Below are positions 53,099-62,648 of a stretch of DNA of 64,000 nt, piece after piece (position 1 is the first letter of the stretch; every line of letters starts with the position of its first letter). A program made the translations under genes and the position numbers. The notes below the pieces were generated by a model, which was not told where the DNA came from, searched no databases, and saw nothing but the letters and a program-made list of their open reading frames with translations. This DNA is from Streptosporangium brasiliense (lineage in GTDB: Bacteria; Actinomycetota; Actinomycetes; Streptosporangiales; Streptosporangiaceae). The stretch is from NCBI RefSeq assembly GCF_030811595.1, contig NZ_JAUSRB010000004.1:41522-105521 (forward strand). Direction: 5' to 3'.

Positions 53099-55369
53099 TT
53101 AATCCAGGTGGGGGATGTCGCCGAATCGGGGGGTTCCGATGCGGACTCCCAAGGGGGCGTGCTCTTCCAGAGCCGCCATCAGCGCAGGCGTGCGCTCTTC
53201 AATGTTGGGGTACCAGAAGACGCCCTTGGTCGGGTCGCCGCCGTTGCCGCGGTAGTAGTAGTCCTTGGATCCGGCCACCAGGTGGAAGTAGCTGCCGGCC
53301 TTGGTCGCCTGCTCGACCATGACTCCCGCGGCCCAGAACGTCGCCGGCCGCGGCAGGTTCGCCGGCGGGCTGACGAATTCCAGGAAAACGCCAGCAACGA
53401 CGGACCTGAACGGCACTTCGATCCGCTTCCAGCCGGCCGTCATCGGCACCGTCAGCTGGCCGAGGGTCGTGTACGGCGGCCCGTTCAAGGTGACCTTGAG
53501 CACGATCTCGGGAAGGCTGCCGTCGCTGTGCACATACAGCGACAGGACGCAGTCGGCGCCCGGCGGCGGGGTGACGATGGATCCGCCGACGAACCCTGTC
53601 GAGCCGGCACCGTAGGTGATCTTACGGGCGGGGAAGACGTCGCCGGCGACGGGCGAGACGCCGTCTTCGGTAACGGTGAGGTTGGTCGCGTCGCCTGAGG
53701 TCCACAGCACGCCCTCGGCGTAGTTCGCCCTGTCGGCGATCACCAGCGGGACCAGGGTCTGCGCGGTGGTGTAGGGACGCGGGCCGGGCGACGTCGCGGT
53801 GCCGGACGGCTCGACCTGCACGCAAGCGACCTCGTGGAAGTTGGCGGCCGGGACGGCGTTGAAGCGGAAGCCCACGGCAGCGTAGGCGGCGCGGCGCCAG
53901 ACGTACTTGCCGGAGCCGGCCGGCTGGTCGGCGGGGGCGATGAATTCGGCGTGCACGCGGTTCCACGGCTGGCCGTTGGCGCCGGAGGTGATGCCGGCGT
54001 TGGTCGCGCCGGTGCCGAACTGGAGCGGGTCGTTTTCGGTGGGGGCCGCTCCCCAGATCGCGAAATCCGTGAACGCACCGTCGGGGGTGCCGTCGGTCAG
54101 GTCCGCGGAGCCGACGGAGACGCCGTATCCGGTGGCGACCAGCTGCAGGCCGATTCCCAGCTGCGCACTGCCGCCGCCGACGCCTGCGCCGGACATGGAG
54201 ATCGGTTGGGGCGGGGACAGTGACGCGCTGCCGCCGCCGACGCCGTGGCCGTCAGCGAAGGTCGGCCACGCCTTGAACATGATCACCCGCGGCGCGTCCA
54301 GGCCGGTGCCGGGGCCGCCTTCGCCGGAGGCGGATATGGGCACGATGCGATACAGGTAGGCCGAGCCGAGGCTACCGCCGACGCCGGAGGCCGAGAACGC
54401 CCCCGAGCTCCACAGTCTGGCTCTTCCGGTTCCCTTACCTGTGCCGGAGGCCTTGACGGTGCCTTCGGCGCTCAGCTGCGCGCTGCCGGTGCTGGCACCT
54501 GAGCCGCTGCCCTGCAAGAACTTCAGGCGGATCATCTCGACCGCGGGGGAGGTCATCGCACCTGCGCCGGCGGCCGACAGCGCGACCATGGCCAAGGTGG
54601 CCGAGGCGTGGGCGGCGCCTGACCAGACGTAGCCGGGACTGCTGCCGTCCACGTAGCCGGTTTCGGTGGTGCCCTGCTCCAGCTTGACGGCGTCGATGTC
54701 GGCGGAGGAGGTGCCGCCGGAGATGGGCGGGTTGGTGATGGTGGTGACGGTGCGGAAGCTGCCGAAGCGCTGGCTGCCGGTCGTATGGGAGGTGCTGCCC
54801 TGCCAGTTGGGCGACGACAGCATGCTGGTGTAGGTCGACGGGCTGACGACGATCCATCCGCCACCGGACACGGGGCCGTCGGTGTAGTCCTGGTAGGACC
54901 CGTAGCTCGTCGATGTCGAGCCCGCCTGGTAATAGCTGCTCGCGGTGGTGACGGCGATGACGAGCCGGTCGGCGCCCGCGCGGGGCACGAGGTTGCGTAC
55001 GGCTACCCGGCCGTTGGTGGTGCGGGCAAACGTCTGAGTGGCTACCTGCACGCGGGCCGACATCGCCGCGCCGGGCAGCAGGTCGTAGACGGTGACCCGC
55101 ACACCGTCGTTGTAGCCGCTGCCGTGGCTTTCGGTGATGCCCTTGATGCTCAGCGACAGGCTGTAGGCCAGGCCTCCGGGCTCGACCGGCACAGTGGTAC
55201 GGACACCACCGTAGACGTTCTGTGAGCCGAAATTCGATAGGCGTAGGGAGTAGGTGCCGGAGGCCGGATTGGCCGCCACGCGGGAGAAAGAGGCGCCGTT
55301 TTCGGCCTCCCACAGAGCGGTGCCGAGTTCAAAAGTTGGGTTGGTGACGTAGTTCGCGTAGATCGCCAT
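53099..55369 (-). CDS. Tail-tip or fibre-type protein (756 aa)
   Basis: N-terminal carbohydrate-binding-like beta domain (NPTFELGTALWEAENGASF...SGTYSLRLSNFGS, about 5-180), a central series of short Gly-rich repeats with the pattern S-G-x-G-x-G-x-A-x-L (about 220-400), and two further beta domains. This looks like a cell-surface-binding tail protein. ATG 55369 lies 1 nt after the preceding stop. Confidence 0.75.
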   Translation of the reverse strand: MAIYANYVTNPTFELGTALWEAENGASFSRVAANPASGTYSLRLSNFGSQNVYGGVRTTVPVEPGGLAYSLSLSIKGITESHGSGYNDGVRVTVYDLLPGAAMSARVQVATQTFARTTNGRVAVRNLVPRAGADRLVIAVTTASSYYQAGSTSTSYGSYQDYTDGPVSGGGWIVVSPSTYTSMLSSPNWQGSTSHTTGSQRFGSFRTVTTITNPPISGGTSSADIDAVKLEQGTTETGYVDGSSPGYVWSGAAHASATLAMVALSAAGAGAMTSPAVEMIRLKFLQGSGSGASTGSAQLSAEGTVKASGTGKGTGRARLWSSGAFSASGVGGSLGSAYLYRIVPISASGEGGPGTGLDAPRVIMFKAWPTFADGHGVGGGSASLSPPQPISMSGAGVGGGSAQLGIGLQLVATGYGVSVGSADLTDGTPDGAFTDFAIWGAAPTENDPLQFGTGATNAGITSGANGQPWNRVHAEFIAPADQPAGSGKYVWRRAAYAAVGFRFNAVPAANFHEVACVQVEPSGTATSPGPRPYTTAQTLVPLVIADRANYAEGVLWTSGDATNLTVTEDGVSPVAGDVFPARKITYGAGSTGFVGGSIVTPPPGADCVLSLYVHSDGSLPEIVLKVTLNGPPYTTLGQLTVPMTAGWKRIEVPFRSVVAGVFLEFVSPPANLPRPATFWAAGVMVEQATKAGSYFHLVAGSKDYYYRGNGGDPTKGVFWYPNIEERTPALMAALEEHAPLGVRIGTPRFGDIPHLD

Positions 55370-55370
55370 G

Positions 55371-57350
55371 TCAGGCCTCCAGGACGATGCCGAAGCGGGT
55401 GGCGGTGTTTTGGAAGGCGGACGTGGCCGTGGCCACCGTGGCTGAGTTGATCTGAATCGTGAAGTTGTCGCCCGCCGCGCGCACGGACAGCCGGTCACCG
55501 TTTTGCACGGGGTAGGCGTAGGTGGCCAGGGTCGTCACCACGCCGGCCTGCACACGGTCCAGCGTGGAGCGCGAGGCACGGATGTAGTTGGCGGCGTCGA
55601 TGTAGCGCAGAATCAGGCCCTGTTTGTTCGCCCCGGAGGGCGTGGTGGCCAGTGTCGCGGCCACGACCGCGTCCTTGACGCCGTAGTCGATGATCGACAG
55701 GCAGCGCTGGCCGGGGACGGCCGGCCGGACGGCGCCGTCGGCGTAGGAGTCGCGGATGAATCCGGCCACGGGGCTGGTCCAGGTCTTGCCACCGAATTCT
55801 GTGGTGCGTCCCTGCAAGGGGGCCAGTGCGTCGGCGCCGGGGTACCCGGTGAACGTGTCCAGCACCCGCGTGTCAGCGCTGGCGACGGCCGCCCGGGTGC
55901 CGATCGTCCGGCCGAACTCGTCGAACCACGTGACGTAGGGGAAGCACGGCGCGGCGGCCTGGGCGGTGCCGTGAGGCTGGTGGATGTAGGCCGACACGGT
56001 CAGCCGCAGCCGGCGGTCAGAGGAGTTTTTCGCCCACTCCGGGGAGGTGTCGGGGCGCAGGCCGACCGAGCGGCGCACGGCGCGGTAGACCTGGCCACGG
56101 AACTCGGTCAGATCCTCCACACGGTAGGTGCGGGTTTTGTCCCAGACGGTGATACGCGGCAGCGGGATCCCGTACTGGACGGGAATCATCGGGTCAGCGG
56201 TCGGGTTGGGCGGCAGTGACCAGGCGGCGATGTCGGCCGCGGCGGTGTGGGTGTTGTGGATGGTCAGGCAGTTGGCGTCCCGGTCGCCGGTGACCGGGTG
56301 GGGCACGCCGACGGCGATTTTCGGCACCGCCTTGGCGTCGATCACGCCCGCGGTGAAGCTCGCGCCGGACCAGCCGTGCTGGGTGCTCAGGCCTGAGTCG
56401 TAGGCGGCCGTGCGGTCGTCGACCGCGGTGTGCACCGTCCACCAGGTGTTGTTGGACCCGTTGCCGGGCGGCGCCTGGTCGATGCCGTAGGCCGCTACCA
56501 GGCAGCGGTACAGGTGCAAGTCCACCGCGACCACGGCGCCGACGGCGTAGCGGATGGAGGCATCCCACGGTGGGAAAAGCGGGTTGATCTGCTCGGACAT
56601 GTCCGAGCTCGGCAGCAGGTTGAGGGTCTGGCGCAGCTCCAGGTCCCAGCCGCTCGCGGCGCGGGCGGCGGCCTTCATCGTGTCGGGGTGTCCGCGCTCG
56701 CTGCTGAGGTAGGCCGAGTCGATGGTCATGACGCGGGCCTGGGTGGGGGTGACGCCCTCGGGGACGAAAGCTCCCAGGGAAGCGGCCAGGTGGCCGGCGG
56801 TGGTGATGTGGGTGGTCCGCAGCTCCGAGGCGGTCAGGGCCGCGTCCATGGACGAGCGAACGCGGTCCAAGCCGTAGCCGATCATGTGAATGAATCGGGC
56901 TAGTGTCTGGTTTGAGTCGGCGTCCACGGTCAGGTTGGAGCCCTGCAGCAGCCGGTGGTGAATCGGCATCCGGCGCCACAACCAGTCGACCATCTGGTGG
57001 TTTTTCACGTGCAGCGTGCTGGCGGTGCCGGCGCGCACCCACACGTTGTTGATCTTGAGGAAGATCGCGTAGTAGTGAAAGCGTCCGGGCAGGGTCTGGG
57101 CGTCGATGTAGGAGCTCGGCGCCGCGTCGGCGTCGATGACCAGGCGGCCGTCATCCAAGGTGCGCGGGTAGCCGTCCAGGCTTGCGACCAGCCGGAATCC
57201 GCCGTACTGGCCGGCGGGCAGGTCCCACGACAGGTAGATGCCGTCGTAGGCGACCGAGTGGGCGGTGAAAGCCTGCTCATCGAAGCTGGGTAGCTCAGGG
57301 TTGGGACCGTAGAAGGTCCGCGCGTACTGGTCGACGCGGTAGACGGCCAT
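55371..57350 (-). CDS. Tail protein I-like baseplate or fibre protein (659 aa)
   Basis: The N-terminal and central part (RLLQGSNLTVDADSNQTLARFIHMIGYGLDRVRSSMDAAL) resembles the P2 gpI / tail protein I family, followed by beta-rich regions and a C-terminal lectin-like (LamG-type) segment (LILRYIDAANYIRASRS...RFGIVLEA). Likely part of the baseplate rim that carries fibres. ATG 57350. Confidence 0.75.
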   Translation of the reverse strand: MAVYRVDQYARTFYGPNPELPSFDEQAFTAHSVAYDGIYLSWDLPAGQYGGFRLVASLDGYPRTLDDGRLVIDADAAPSSYIDAQTLPGRFHYYAIFLKINNVWVRAGTASTLHVKNHQMVDWLWRRMPIHHRLLQGSNLTVDADSNQTLARFIHMIGYGLDRVRSSMDAALTASELRTTHITTAGHLAASLGAFVPEGVTPTQARVMTIDSAYLSSERGHPDTMKAAARAASGWDLELRQTLNLLPSSDMSEQINPLFPPWDASIRYAVGAVVAVDLHLYRCLVAAYGIDQAPPGNGSNNTWWTVHTAVDDRTAAYDSGLSTQHGWSGASFTAGVIDAKAVPKIAVGVPHPVTGDRDANCLTIHNTHTAAADIAAWSLPPNPTADPMIPVQYGIPLPRITVWDKTRTYRVEDLTEFRGQVYRAVRRSVGLRPDTSPEWAKNSSDRRLRLTVSAYIHQPHGTAQAAAPCFPYVTWFDEFGRTIGTRAAVASADTRVLDTFTGYPGADALAPLQGRTTEFGGKTWTSPVAGFIRDSYADGAVRPAVPGQRCLSIIDYGVKDAVVAATLATTPSGANKQGLILRYIDAANYIRASRSTLDRVQAGVVTTLATYAYPVQNGDRLSVRAAGDNFTIQINSATVATATSAFQNTATRFGIVLEA

Positions 57351-57362
57351 CTGGTTGTCCGA

Positions 57363-58511
57363 TCAGGGGTAGGTGTTGATGGTGCGCTTGCCGCCTGGCC
57401 CGTCGAAGCTCGGGACCTGGCCGGTGCCGTCGTCGGGTACGGGGCCGACGGTGCCGTAGCCGTAGTAGGCGTACCAATTGCCGTTGATGTTGACCACGGT
57501 GTGGCCGCCGCTGTAGTCGGCGGGCGGCGCCGAACTTGACGGCGAGCCGGGCCTGGGCGGCGTCGGCGCGGGAGGTGCGGGCGGCGGAGGCGGCGGGGGC
57601 GGGGTGTAGATGCTCCGGGGGAAGTCTCTCAGCATGCCGTCGTCCTCCTCCTCAGTGCATCGCACCAGGTACACGCGCAAATACGCGTTGATCGGCAGCG
57701 CGTCGGTGAGGTCGGTCCCGTCGATGCGCGCCGATGCGGTGATGCGCGTGCCGCGCTTGAGGACCTCGCTCCAGTGGATGGTGTTGATCAAGAAATCGCC
57801 GTTGTGCTCGTTCTGGCGGACCATGTGGTGCAAGGTGGCGTCTCTGCCGTTGATCTCCAGGCGTGCGCGGCGACGTGCCCTGACGGCGCGGGTGTCGGCG
57901 TCGGGGGTGTGGTCCACCTTGAGGCTGATCATCCACAGGCCGGTTTCGTTGAGCACGACGCCGTCTTGAACGCCCATGACGAACGGGTCGTCGTAGTACC
58001 TGATCGGGAGTCGCTGCCAGCCGCCGTCGGACACGGTCAGCGCGTCGGCCTCCAGGGGCAGCCCGACCCACGGCGTGTCGATACCCTCGGGGTCGGCGAG
58101 CTCGTAGTGGTAGGGCAGCAGCAGCCGCTTGCCGTCGGCCGTGGGCAGTTCCTTGCACAGCTGCCGCCTGGCCGTGCCCACCCATCGCAGCGGGTTGCCG
58201 TCAGGGTCGGCGGCCGGCACGCCGGGTGATCCGACCAGCAGCGGCGCGGTGTTGAGCCGGTAGTTGCGTACGGCGCCCTGGTAGTAGGGCAGGTGCTCGC
58301 CGCGGGTGTGGGAGGTCAGCCGGTCGGCGACGGTGGTGTAGTCGATCACCAGGCCGCCGGGGTTGTTGTTGGCGATCTGCGGGTTGACGCCGAGCACGGT
58401 CTGGGTGGCCCGGATTTCGTCTTGGACGTCGTTGGTGTGGGACTCGATGATCGTCTGGGACAGGTCGCGCTTGGTGGGCCACGCGCGGTAGCCGTTGGGG
58501 TAGGTGGCCAT
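57363..58511 (-). CDS. Tail paralog 1 with Pro-rich tail (382 aa)
   Basis: Shares with the next three genes the N-terminus YPNGYRAWPTKRDLSQTI...HTNDVQDEIRATQTVLGVNP and a beta-rich body ending in a LRVYLVRC-like strand. Unique C-terminus: an eight-Pro run, then a Gly/Tyr-rich end (NWYAYYGYG). ATG 58511, 2 nt from the upstream stop. Probable fibre or tip protein. Confidence 0.75.
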   Translation of the reverse strand: MATYPNGYRAWPTKRDLSQTIIESHTNDVQDEIRATQTVLGVNPQIANNNPGGLVIDYTTVADRLTSHTRGEHLPYYQGAVRNYRLNTAPLLVGSPGVPAADPDGNPLRWVGTARRQLCKELPTADGKRLLLPYHYELADPEGIDTPWVGLPLEADALTVSDGGWQRLPIRYYDDPFVMGVQDGVVLNETGLWMISLKVDHTPDADTRAVRARRRARLEINGRDATLHHMVRQNEHNGDFLINTIHWSEVLKRGTRITASARIDGTDLTDALPINAYLRVYLVRCTEEEDDGMLRDFPRSIYTPPPPPPPPAPPAPTPPRPGSPSSSAPPADYSGGHTVVNINGNWYAYYGYGTVGPVPDDGTGQVPSFDGPGGKRTINTYP

Positions 58512-58513
58512 GG

Positions 58514-59617
58514 TTACCAGCCGGTGATTCGGTAGATGTCGCGGGAGTTGATGATGTTGCTGCCGGTGCTGCCGCCGCCGTAGGATCCGCCACTCCCCCA
58601 GCCGGTCGAGCTCCACACGTCGATGAGTTCGCCGTTGACGCAGCGCAGGTAGCCGACCTGGCCGGCGTCGTTGGTGAGGAAGCGCTGGGCAAAGGAGGTC
58701 TCATTGCAGGTGCCCGGCCGGTGCGGGATGGCCGGTGCGTGGTCGTTGGGTCCGCAGTAGCCGCCCATCGGCAGCTCGGGCAGGGGCAGGCCCGGAGTGG
58801 GAGAGGGCGGGGCCGGGAAGGTCTCCATGTCCATGCCGCCGTCGAAGCACCGGACCAGGTGGGCGCGCAGGTAGACGTTGCAGACGGCGGTGTAGTTGGC
58901 GCCCAGCCCCTCGGTGCGCACGTCGATGTTCAGGGTGGTGCCGGCGCGGAAGGTGTCACTCCAGGTGAGAGTGTTGATGGGGATCTTCGAGCTGTAGGCG
59001 TCGTCGTCCAGGTAATCGCGCAATCCGACGTCGTGGCCGTTGACCATGAGGCGGGTGGCCTGGGCGGCGCCGACGACAACTTCGGCGTGGCCGATCGACC
59101 AGTCCGTTTTCACGGTGATGGTCCACAGCCCGTCCTGGTTGATGATCATGCCGTTGCCGGAGGTGATCTGGTACGGGTCGTCATGCGCCCGCAGCGCTGC
59201 CCGGGTCCAGGTGTTGGCCGGGACCTGCTGGTCGTAGGAGGCCGATCGGACGTAGGGCAGGTGCAGGCCGCGCGCCTGGTACTGCAACCGGGCCGCGACG
59301 GTCTGGTGGTCCTTGGCGCCGACCTGCGGGGGCTTGCGCACGTCACCGCGCGGAGGCGTGGTGGTGCCGCCGCCGGAACCGCCGCCGGGCGTGGTCGTGC
59401 CGCCGCTGGGCGGGTCGTAGCGGGTGCAGTCCCGCACCCAGGCGTCCACGTCGGGCCGGCGCAGCTCCAGACCGTTGGAGGTACGCGCCTTGATTCGTCC
59501 TAGCAGCTCGGACATGGCCGACGACGAGGTCCCGGTGATCCACGAGGAGATGCGGTCGGGGCTGCCGGACAAGTGGTTGTCCTGACCGTAGGGCAGGGGT
59601 GTGTTGACGACGGGCAT
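58514..59617 (-). CDS. Tail paralog 2 (367 aa)
   Basis: Related body domain (RGLHLPYVRSASY, GMIINQDGLWTITVKTDW, CNVYLRAHLVRCFDGG) but a divergent N-terminus rich in Gly/Thr/Pro (GGTTTPGGGSGGGTTTPP). The C-terminal extension is Gly/Ser-rich with four Cys and the end DIYRITGW. ATG 59617 overlaps the upstream stop (TGATG). Confidence 0.7.
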   Translation of the reverse strand: MPVVNTPLPYGQDNHLSGSPDRISSWITGTSSSAMSELLGRIKARTSNGLELRRPDVDAWVRDCTRYDPPSGGTTTPGGGSGGGTTTPPRGDVRKPPQVGAKDHQTVAARLQYQARGLHLPYVRSASYDQQVPANTWTRAALRAHDDPYQITSGNGMIINQDGLWTITVKTDWSIGHAEVVVGAAQATRLMVNGHDVGLRDYLDDDAYSSKIPINTLTWSDTFRAGTTLNIDVRTEGLGANYTAVCNVYLRAHLVRCFDGGMDMETFPAPPSPTPGLPLPELPMGGYCGPNDHAPAIPHRPGTCNETSFAQRFLTNDAGQVGYLRCVNGELIDVWSSTGWGSGGSYGGGSTGSNIINSRDIYRITGW

Positions 59618-59976
59618 CAGCTGGTCCTGACGATGTGGGGGAAACGCTCGGCCCACTGGGGCCAGTGGGTGTACAGGGCGTCGGTGACGGCCGCCGGGTC
59701 GAAGTTGTGTTTGACCGGACCGGAGTCCTCCAGCACCTGAATAATCCGCTCGACGTCGGCGGACGGGGCGCTGCTGATCCAGTCGACGACCGCTTGCAGC
59801 GTGAACGGCGTGCTGCCGGGGTCGTTGCGGGCGATCTGCGGCGTCAGGCCCAGGGTGCGCTGCAGGCCCGTGGTGAGCTCGTCCTGGACGGTGTTGAAGT
59901 GGTCGGCGAGCACGACCGTGGTGTAGTCGAACTTGGTCGACCACTCCCGCAGCTCGGCCGGATACAGGGCGCTCAT
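59617..59976 (-). CDS. Tail paralog 3, N-terminal domain only (119 aa)
   Basis: Carries the shared N-terminal unit (YPAELREWSTKFDYTTVVLADHFNTVQDEL...LGLTPQIARNDPG) but lacks the beta body of its neighbours, so it is either a truncated copy or a specialised assembly part. ATG 59976 overlaps the upstream stop. Confidence 0.7.
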   Translation of the reverse strand: MSALYPAELREWSTKFDYTTVVLADHFNTVQDELTTGLQRTLGLTPQIARNDPGSTPFTLQAVVDWISSAPSADVERIIQVLEDSGPVKHNFDPAAVTDALYTHWPQWAERFPHIVRTS

Positions 59977-60668
59977 CAGGCGGCCCCGGTGATGTGCAGC
60001 AGGCGGCCGTCCTGCTGTACCTGCTTGACGTAGCGCACCAGGTAGGCGCGCAGCACCACGTTGGCCAGCAGCGTGTGCTCGGGCGCTTCCAGGTCGGTGC
60101 GTACCTGCACAGTGACCTTGGTCCCCTTCTCCCACACTTCGGGCCAGGTGATGTGGTTGTGCAGGGCGAAGGAGTTGCGGGCGTCCTCGCCGGTGAAGTC
60201 GCCCATGCCGACGTCGATTCCGTTGAACAGCACCCGCAGCTTGCGCCGGGCCTTTTTCTGCAGGCTGTAGCCGGTGGCCTTGTATTCGGCGCGGGCCTCG
60301 ATCATCCACAGGCCTGTTTCGTTGAGGGTGAGGACCCCGGCGTCGTCGGACATGACGAACGGATCGGACTTCGCCACCAGCGCCACCGGATTCCAGGCGT
60401 TAGCCACCAGCGGCACACCCAACGCCATGCCGCGATAAAACGGCAGGTCAGAGCCTCGGGCGTGTTCCGTCATGCGCTGTTCGACGGTGCCGTACTCGCG
60501 CAGGAGGCCGCCGGGGTTGTTGCGGGCGATGTGCGGGTTAACGCCGACCGTGGTCTGGGTGGCGCCGATCTCCTCCTGCATCGTGTTCATGTGCTCGGCC
60601 CACACGATGTTGCGCCAGCCGAGTTTGGTTGAGTAGGTGCGGATTCCTTCGGGGTAGGAGGCGGGCAT
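59976..60668 (-). CDS. Tail paralog 4 (230 aa)
   Basis: Complete minimal version of the family: shared N-terminus (YPEGIRTYSTKLGWRNIVWAEHMNTMQEEIGATQTTVGVNP), then a body with LTLNETGLWMIEARAEY and NVVLRAYLVRY. ATG 60668, preceded by the J-like gene stop. Confidence 0.75.
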   Translation of the reverse strand: MPASYPEGIRTYSTKLGWRNIVWAEHMNTMQEEIGATQTTVGVNPHIARNNPGGLLREYGTVEQRMTEHARGSDLPFYRGMALGVPLVANAWNPVALVAKSDPFVMSDDAGVLTLNETGLWMIEARAEYKATGYSLQKKARRKLRVLFNGIDVGMGDFTGEDARNSFALHNHITWPEVWEKGTKVTVQVRTDLEAPEHTLLANVVLRAYLVRYVKQVQQDGRLLHITGAA

Positions 60669-60678
60669 GGGGCGGCTC

Positions 60679-62193
60679 CTATACCGGGGTGATGACGCCG
60701 CCGGTCGTGGCCAACTTCACCACACCCAGGACGGGCATCTCGTAGTCCTTCATCACCGCGTCGTCGGCGCCGGCCTGGGGGGCGTCGCTGCGCGCCATGA
60801 CGGGGATGTTGATGTTGATCACACCCGGCAGTGAGGCCAGGGTGGTGTAGATCTTGCTCAGGGTGACGCGCGTACCGAACGTCATGTCCGCGGCTTTGAA
60901 CAAGGCGGCCAGCTGGGTCTGCACGGCCGCCTTGACCTGCGTGTCGCGCCAACCGGGGGCGACGAAGATCCGAAGCGGGTTGATGTCGGTCCCGAAATTC
61001 ACCGGGACGAACGTGGGTGAGCTGACCGACACGGCGACGCCGGACAGCGCCGCGGCCTTCAGCCGGGCCTGCACCGCGTCCAGCAGCGTGGTGTTCGGGG
61101 TGGAGCGGTCCGGGCCGGCCAAGAACACCGTGACCGAGCTCGTACGCGCGGAGACCGCCTTGGCGGCCGAGACGCCGGGCACCTCCAGGGCGAGGCGGGA
61201 GAAATCCAGCAGGGTGACGCAGCGCCGTTGGGCGGCGAAAGCGTGGGGTGCGTTGCGGCGGATCTCGTCGTTGTCCTCGGGGTCGGAGCCGCCGAGCGTC
61301 GCCGTCGACAGGGGCTTGCTGGCCGCGTCCAGGGCGACCAGAACACCGGTCACCGTGTTGGAAACCAGCTGGCCGATCTTCCCGGCCGGGAGGTTGCCGG
61401 CCCTGCCGACACCAACCCGATACGACAGGAAGATCTTCGCGCCGAGCTCGGGCACGTAGCCGTTGATCCCGTTTCCGAAGATCACCGAAGTGGTTCCGTC
61501 GGCGCGCAGCCGGACCAGAAACACCCGGTCCTGCGGGGCTGCGTCGACCGCGCGGTTGACCCGTACCCACTCGATGTCGGCGTGCGGGGCCTGGACCCAC
61601 ACGCGGACGCTTCCCTCGATGACGCCCTGGTGAGGGATGCGCACCGACAGGCCGGCGCGGCCGGTGCCCTCGCCGGCCTCGTAGCGGTTGACGGTCTGGC
61701 CCTGGGTGATCGCCGCGTTGATTGTTCCGCCGGCGGCCGGGACCACCACGTCGCTGTCGGTCTCGAAAACGATCGGGGCGTCCAGGTCCTCGATGTAGTC
61801 GGTCAGCAGCGTCGTACCCTTGGGTACGGTGATCGCCGCGGTGGTGGTCGCGTCGGAGGTCAGGGTGACTGACCCTGTCGCCGCGATCGTGCCGTGGGTG
61901 ATGTAGCCGATCTGCTCGGCCAGCGCGAGCACCGATGCCCGCTGCGTCGCGGTGGCCAGGACGCTCTCGCCCAGCACCCGGTCGATGTACAGATTGTTGA
62001 GGTCGGTACTAGAGGCCATGATCTCGGCGAGCATCATCACGAAGTCGCCCTCACCGTTGGCCACCCACTCGGGGATGACCTGGCGCCCGCGGCGGACCAG
62101 CTCGGCCAGCACGGCGTCGTAGTCGCGGGCGGTGTAGTCCAGGGAGACCTCGGGGACGGTGTAGCCGATCTCGGCCAGGGTCTCGTCAGCCAC
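60679..62193 (-). CDS. Baseplate J-like wedge protein (504 aa)
   Basis: Matches the baseplate J / gp47 (P2 gpJ) family: N-terminal DYTARDYDAVLAELVRRG, GEGDFVMMLAEIMASSTDLNNLYIDRVLGE, then a domain with LGGSDPEDNDEIRRNAPHAFAAQRRCVTLLDFSRLALEVPGV, and a C-terminal alpha/beta unit. Forms the wedge with gp25. GTG 62193 overlaps the gp25-like stop by 8 nt. Confidence 0.9.
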   Translation of the reverse strand: MADETLAEIGYTVPEVSLDYTARDYDAVLAELVRRGRQVIPEWVANGEGDFVMMLAEIMASSTDLNNLYIDRVLGESVLATATQRASVLALAEQIGYITHGTIAATGSVTLTSDATTTAAITVPKGTTLLTDYIEDLDAPIVFETDSDVVVPAAGGTINAAITQGQTVNRYEAGEGTGRAGLSVRIPHQGVIEGSVRVWVQAPHADIEWVRVNRAVDAAPQDRVFLVRLRADGTTSVIFGNGINGYVPELGAKIFLSYRVGVGRAGNLPAGKIGQLVSNTVTGVLVALDAASKPLSTATLGGSDPEDNDEIRRNAPHAFAAQRRCVTLLDFSRLALEVPGVSAAKAVSARTSSVTVFLAGPDRSTPNTTLLDAVQARLKAAALSGVAVSVSSPTFVPVNFGTDINPLRIFVAPGWRDTQVKAAVQTQLAALFKAADMTFGTRVTLSKIYTTLASLPGVININIPVMARSDAPQAGADDAVMKDYEMPVLGVVKLATTGGVITPV

Positions 62194-62617
62194 GGATGAC
62201 CTCGCTCACGGTGCCGCCGGGGCCGACCACGCCGCGGTGCACGAAACGGCTCGCGGCCACGCCGGAGTCGGGGGTGTCGGTCCGCTTGAATCCGACGTCC
62301 AGCAGCGCCATCCCCTTGGACGGCTCCGGGTACGGGGTCAGCTTGGTGATGACCGCGCCGGGCTCGTACAGGGCGGCCTGCTCGGCCACGTCAATGGACA
62401 GGTCCGCGACCACAGTGGACGGGTCCGGCTCAAAAACCATGCGGGCCACGCCGACGCCGAATTCCGGCATCATGACGCGTTCGGTGGGGTTGGTGGCGAT
62501 GATCGTGACCAGGCGCTGAAGAATCTGCCGGTCCACGTTTCGCGTTGTCGTCACGCTGCCGTCCACACCGAAACGGAACGGCTGGTCGATCGCAACAGGA
62601 GCTTTTCCGAGCGACAC
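62186..62617 (-). CDS. gp25-like baseplate wedge protein (143 aa)
   Basis: gpW/gp25 (lysozyme-like fold) family: RQILQRLVTIIATNPTERVMMPEFGVG with the conserved P-E-F-G-x-G, and later VAEQAALYEPGAVITKL. Part of the contractile-tail wedge. GTG 62617 with strong SD AGGAGG 10 nt upstream. Confidence 0.88.
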   Translation of the reverse strand: MSLGKAPVAIDQPFRFGVDGSVTTTRNVDRQILQRLVTIIATNPTERVMMPEFGVGVARMVFEPDPSTVVADLSIDVAEQAALYEPGAVITKLTPYPEPSKGMALLDVGFKRTDTPDSGVAASRFVHRGVVGPGGTVSEVIRG

Positions 62618-62648
62618 GATAGTTCATTCCTCCTGCCGCGATAAAGGG

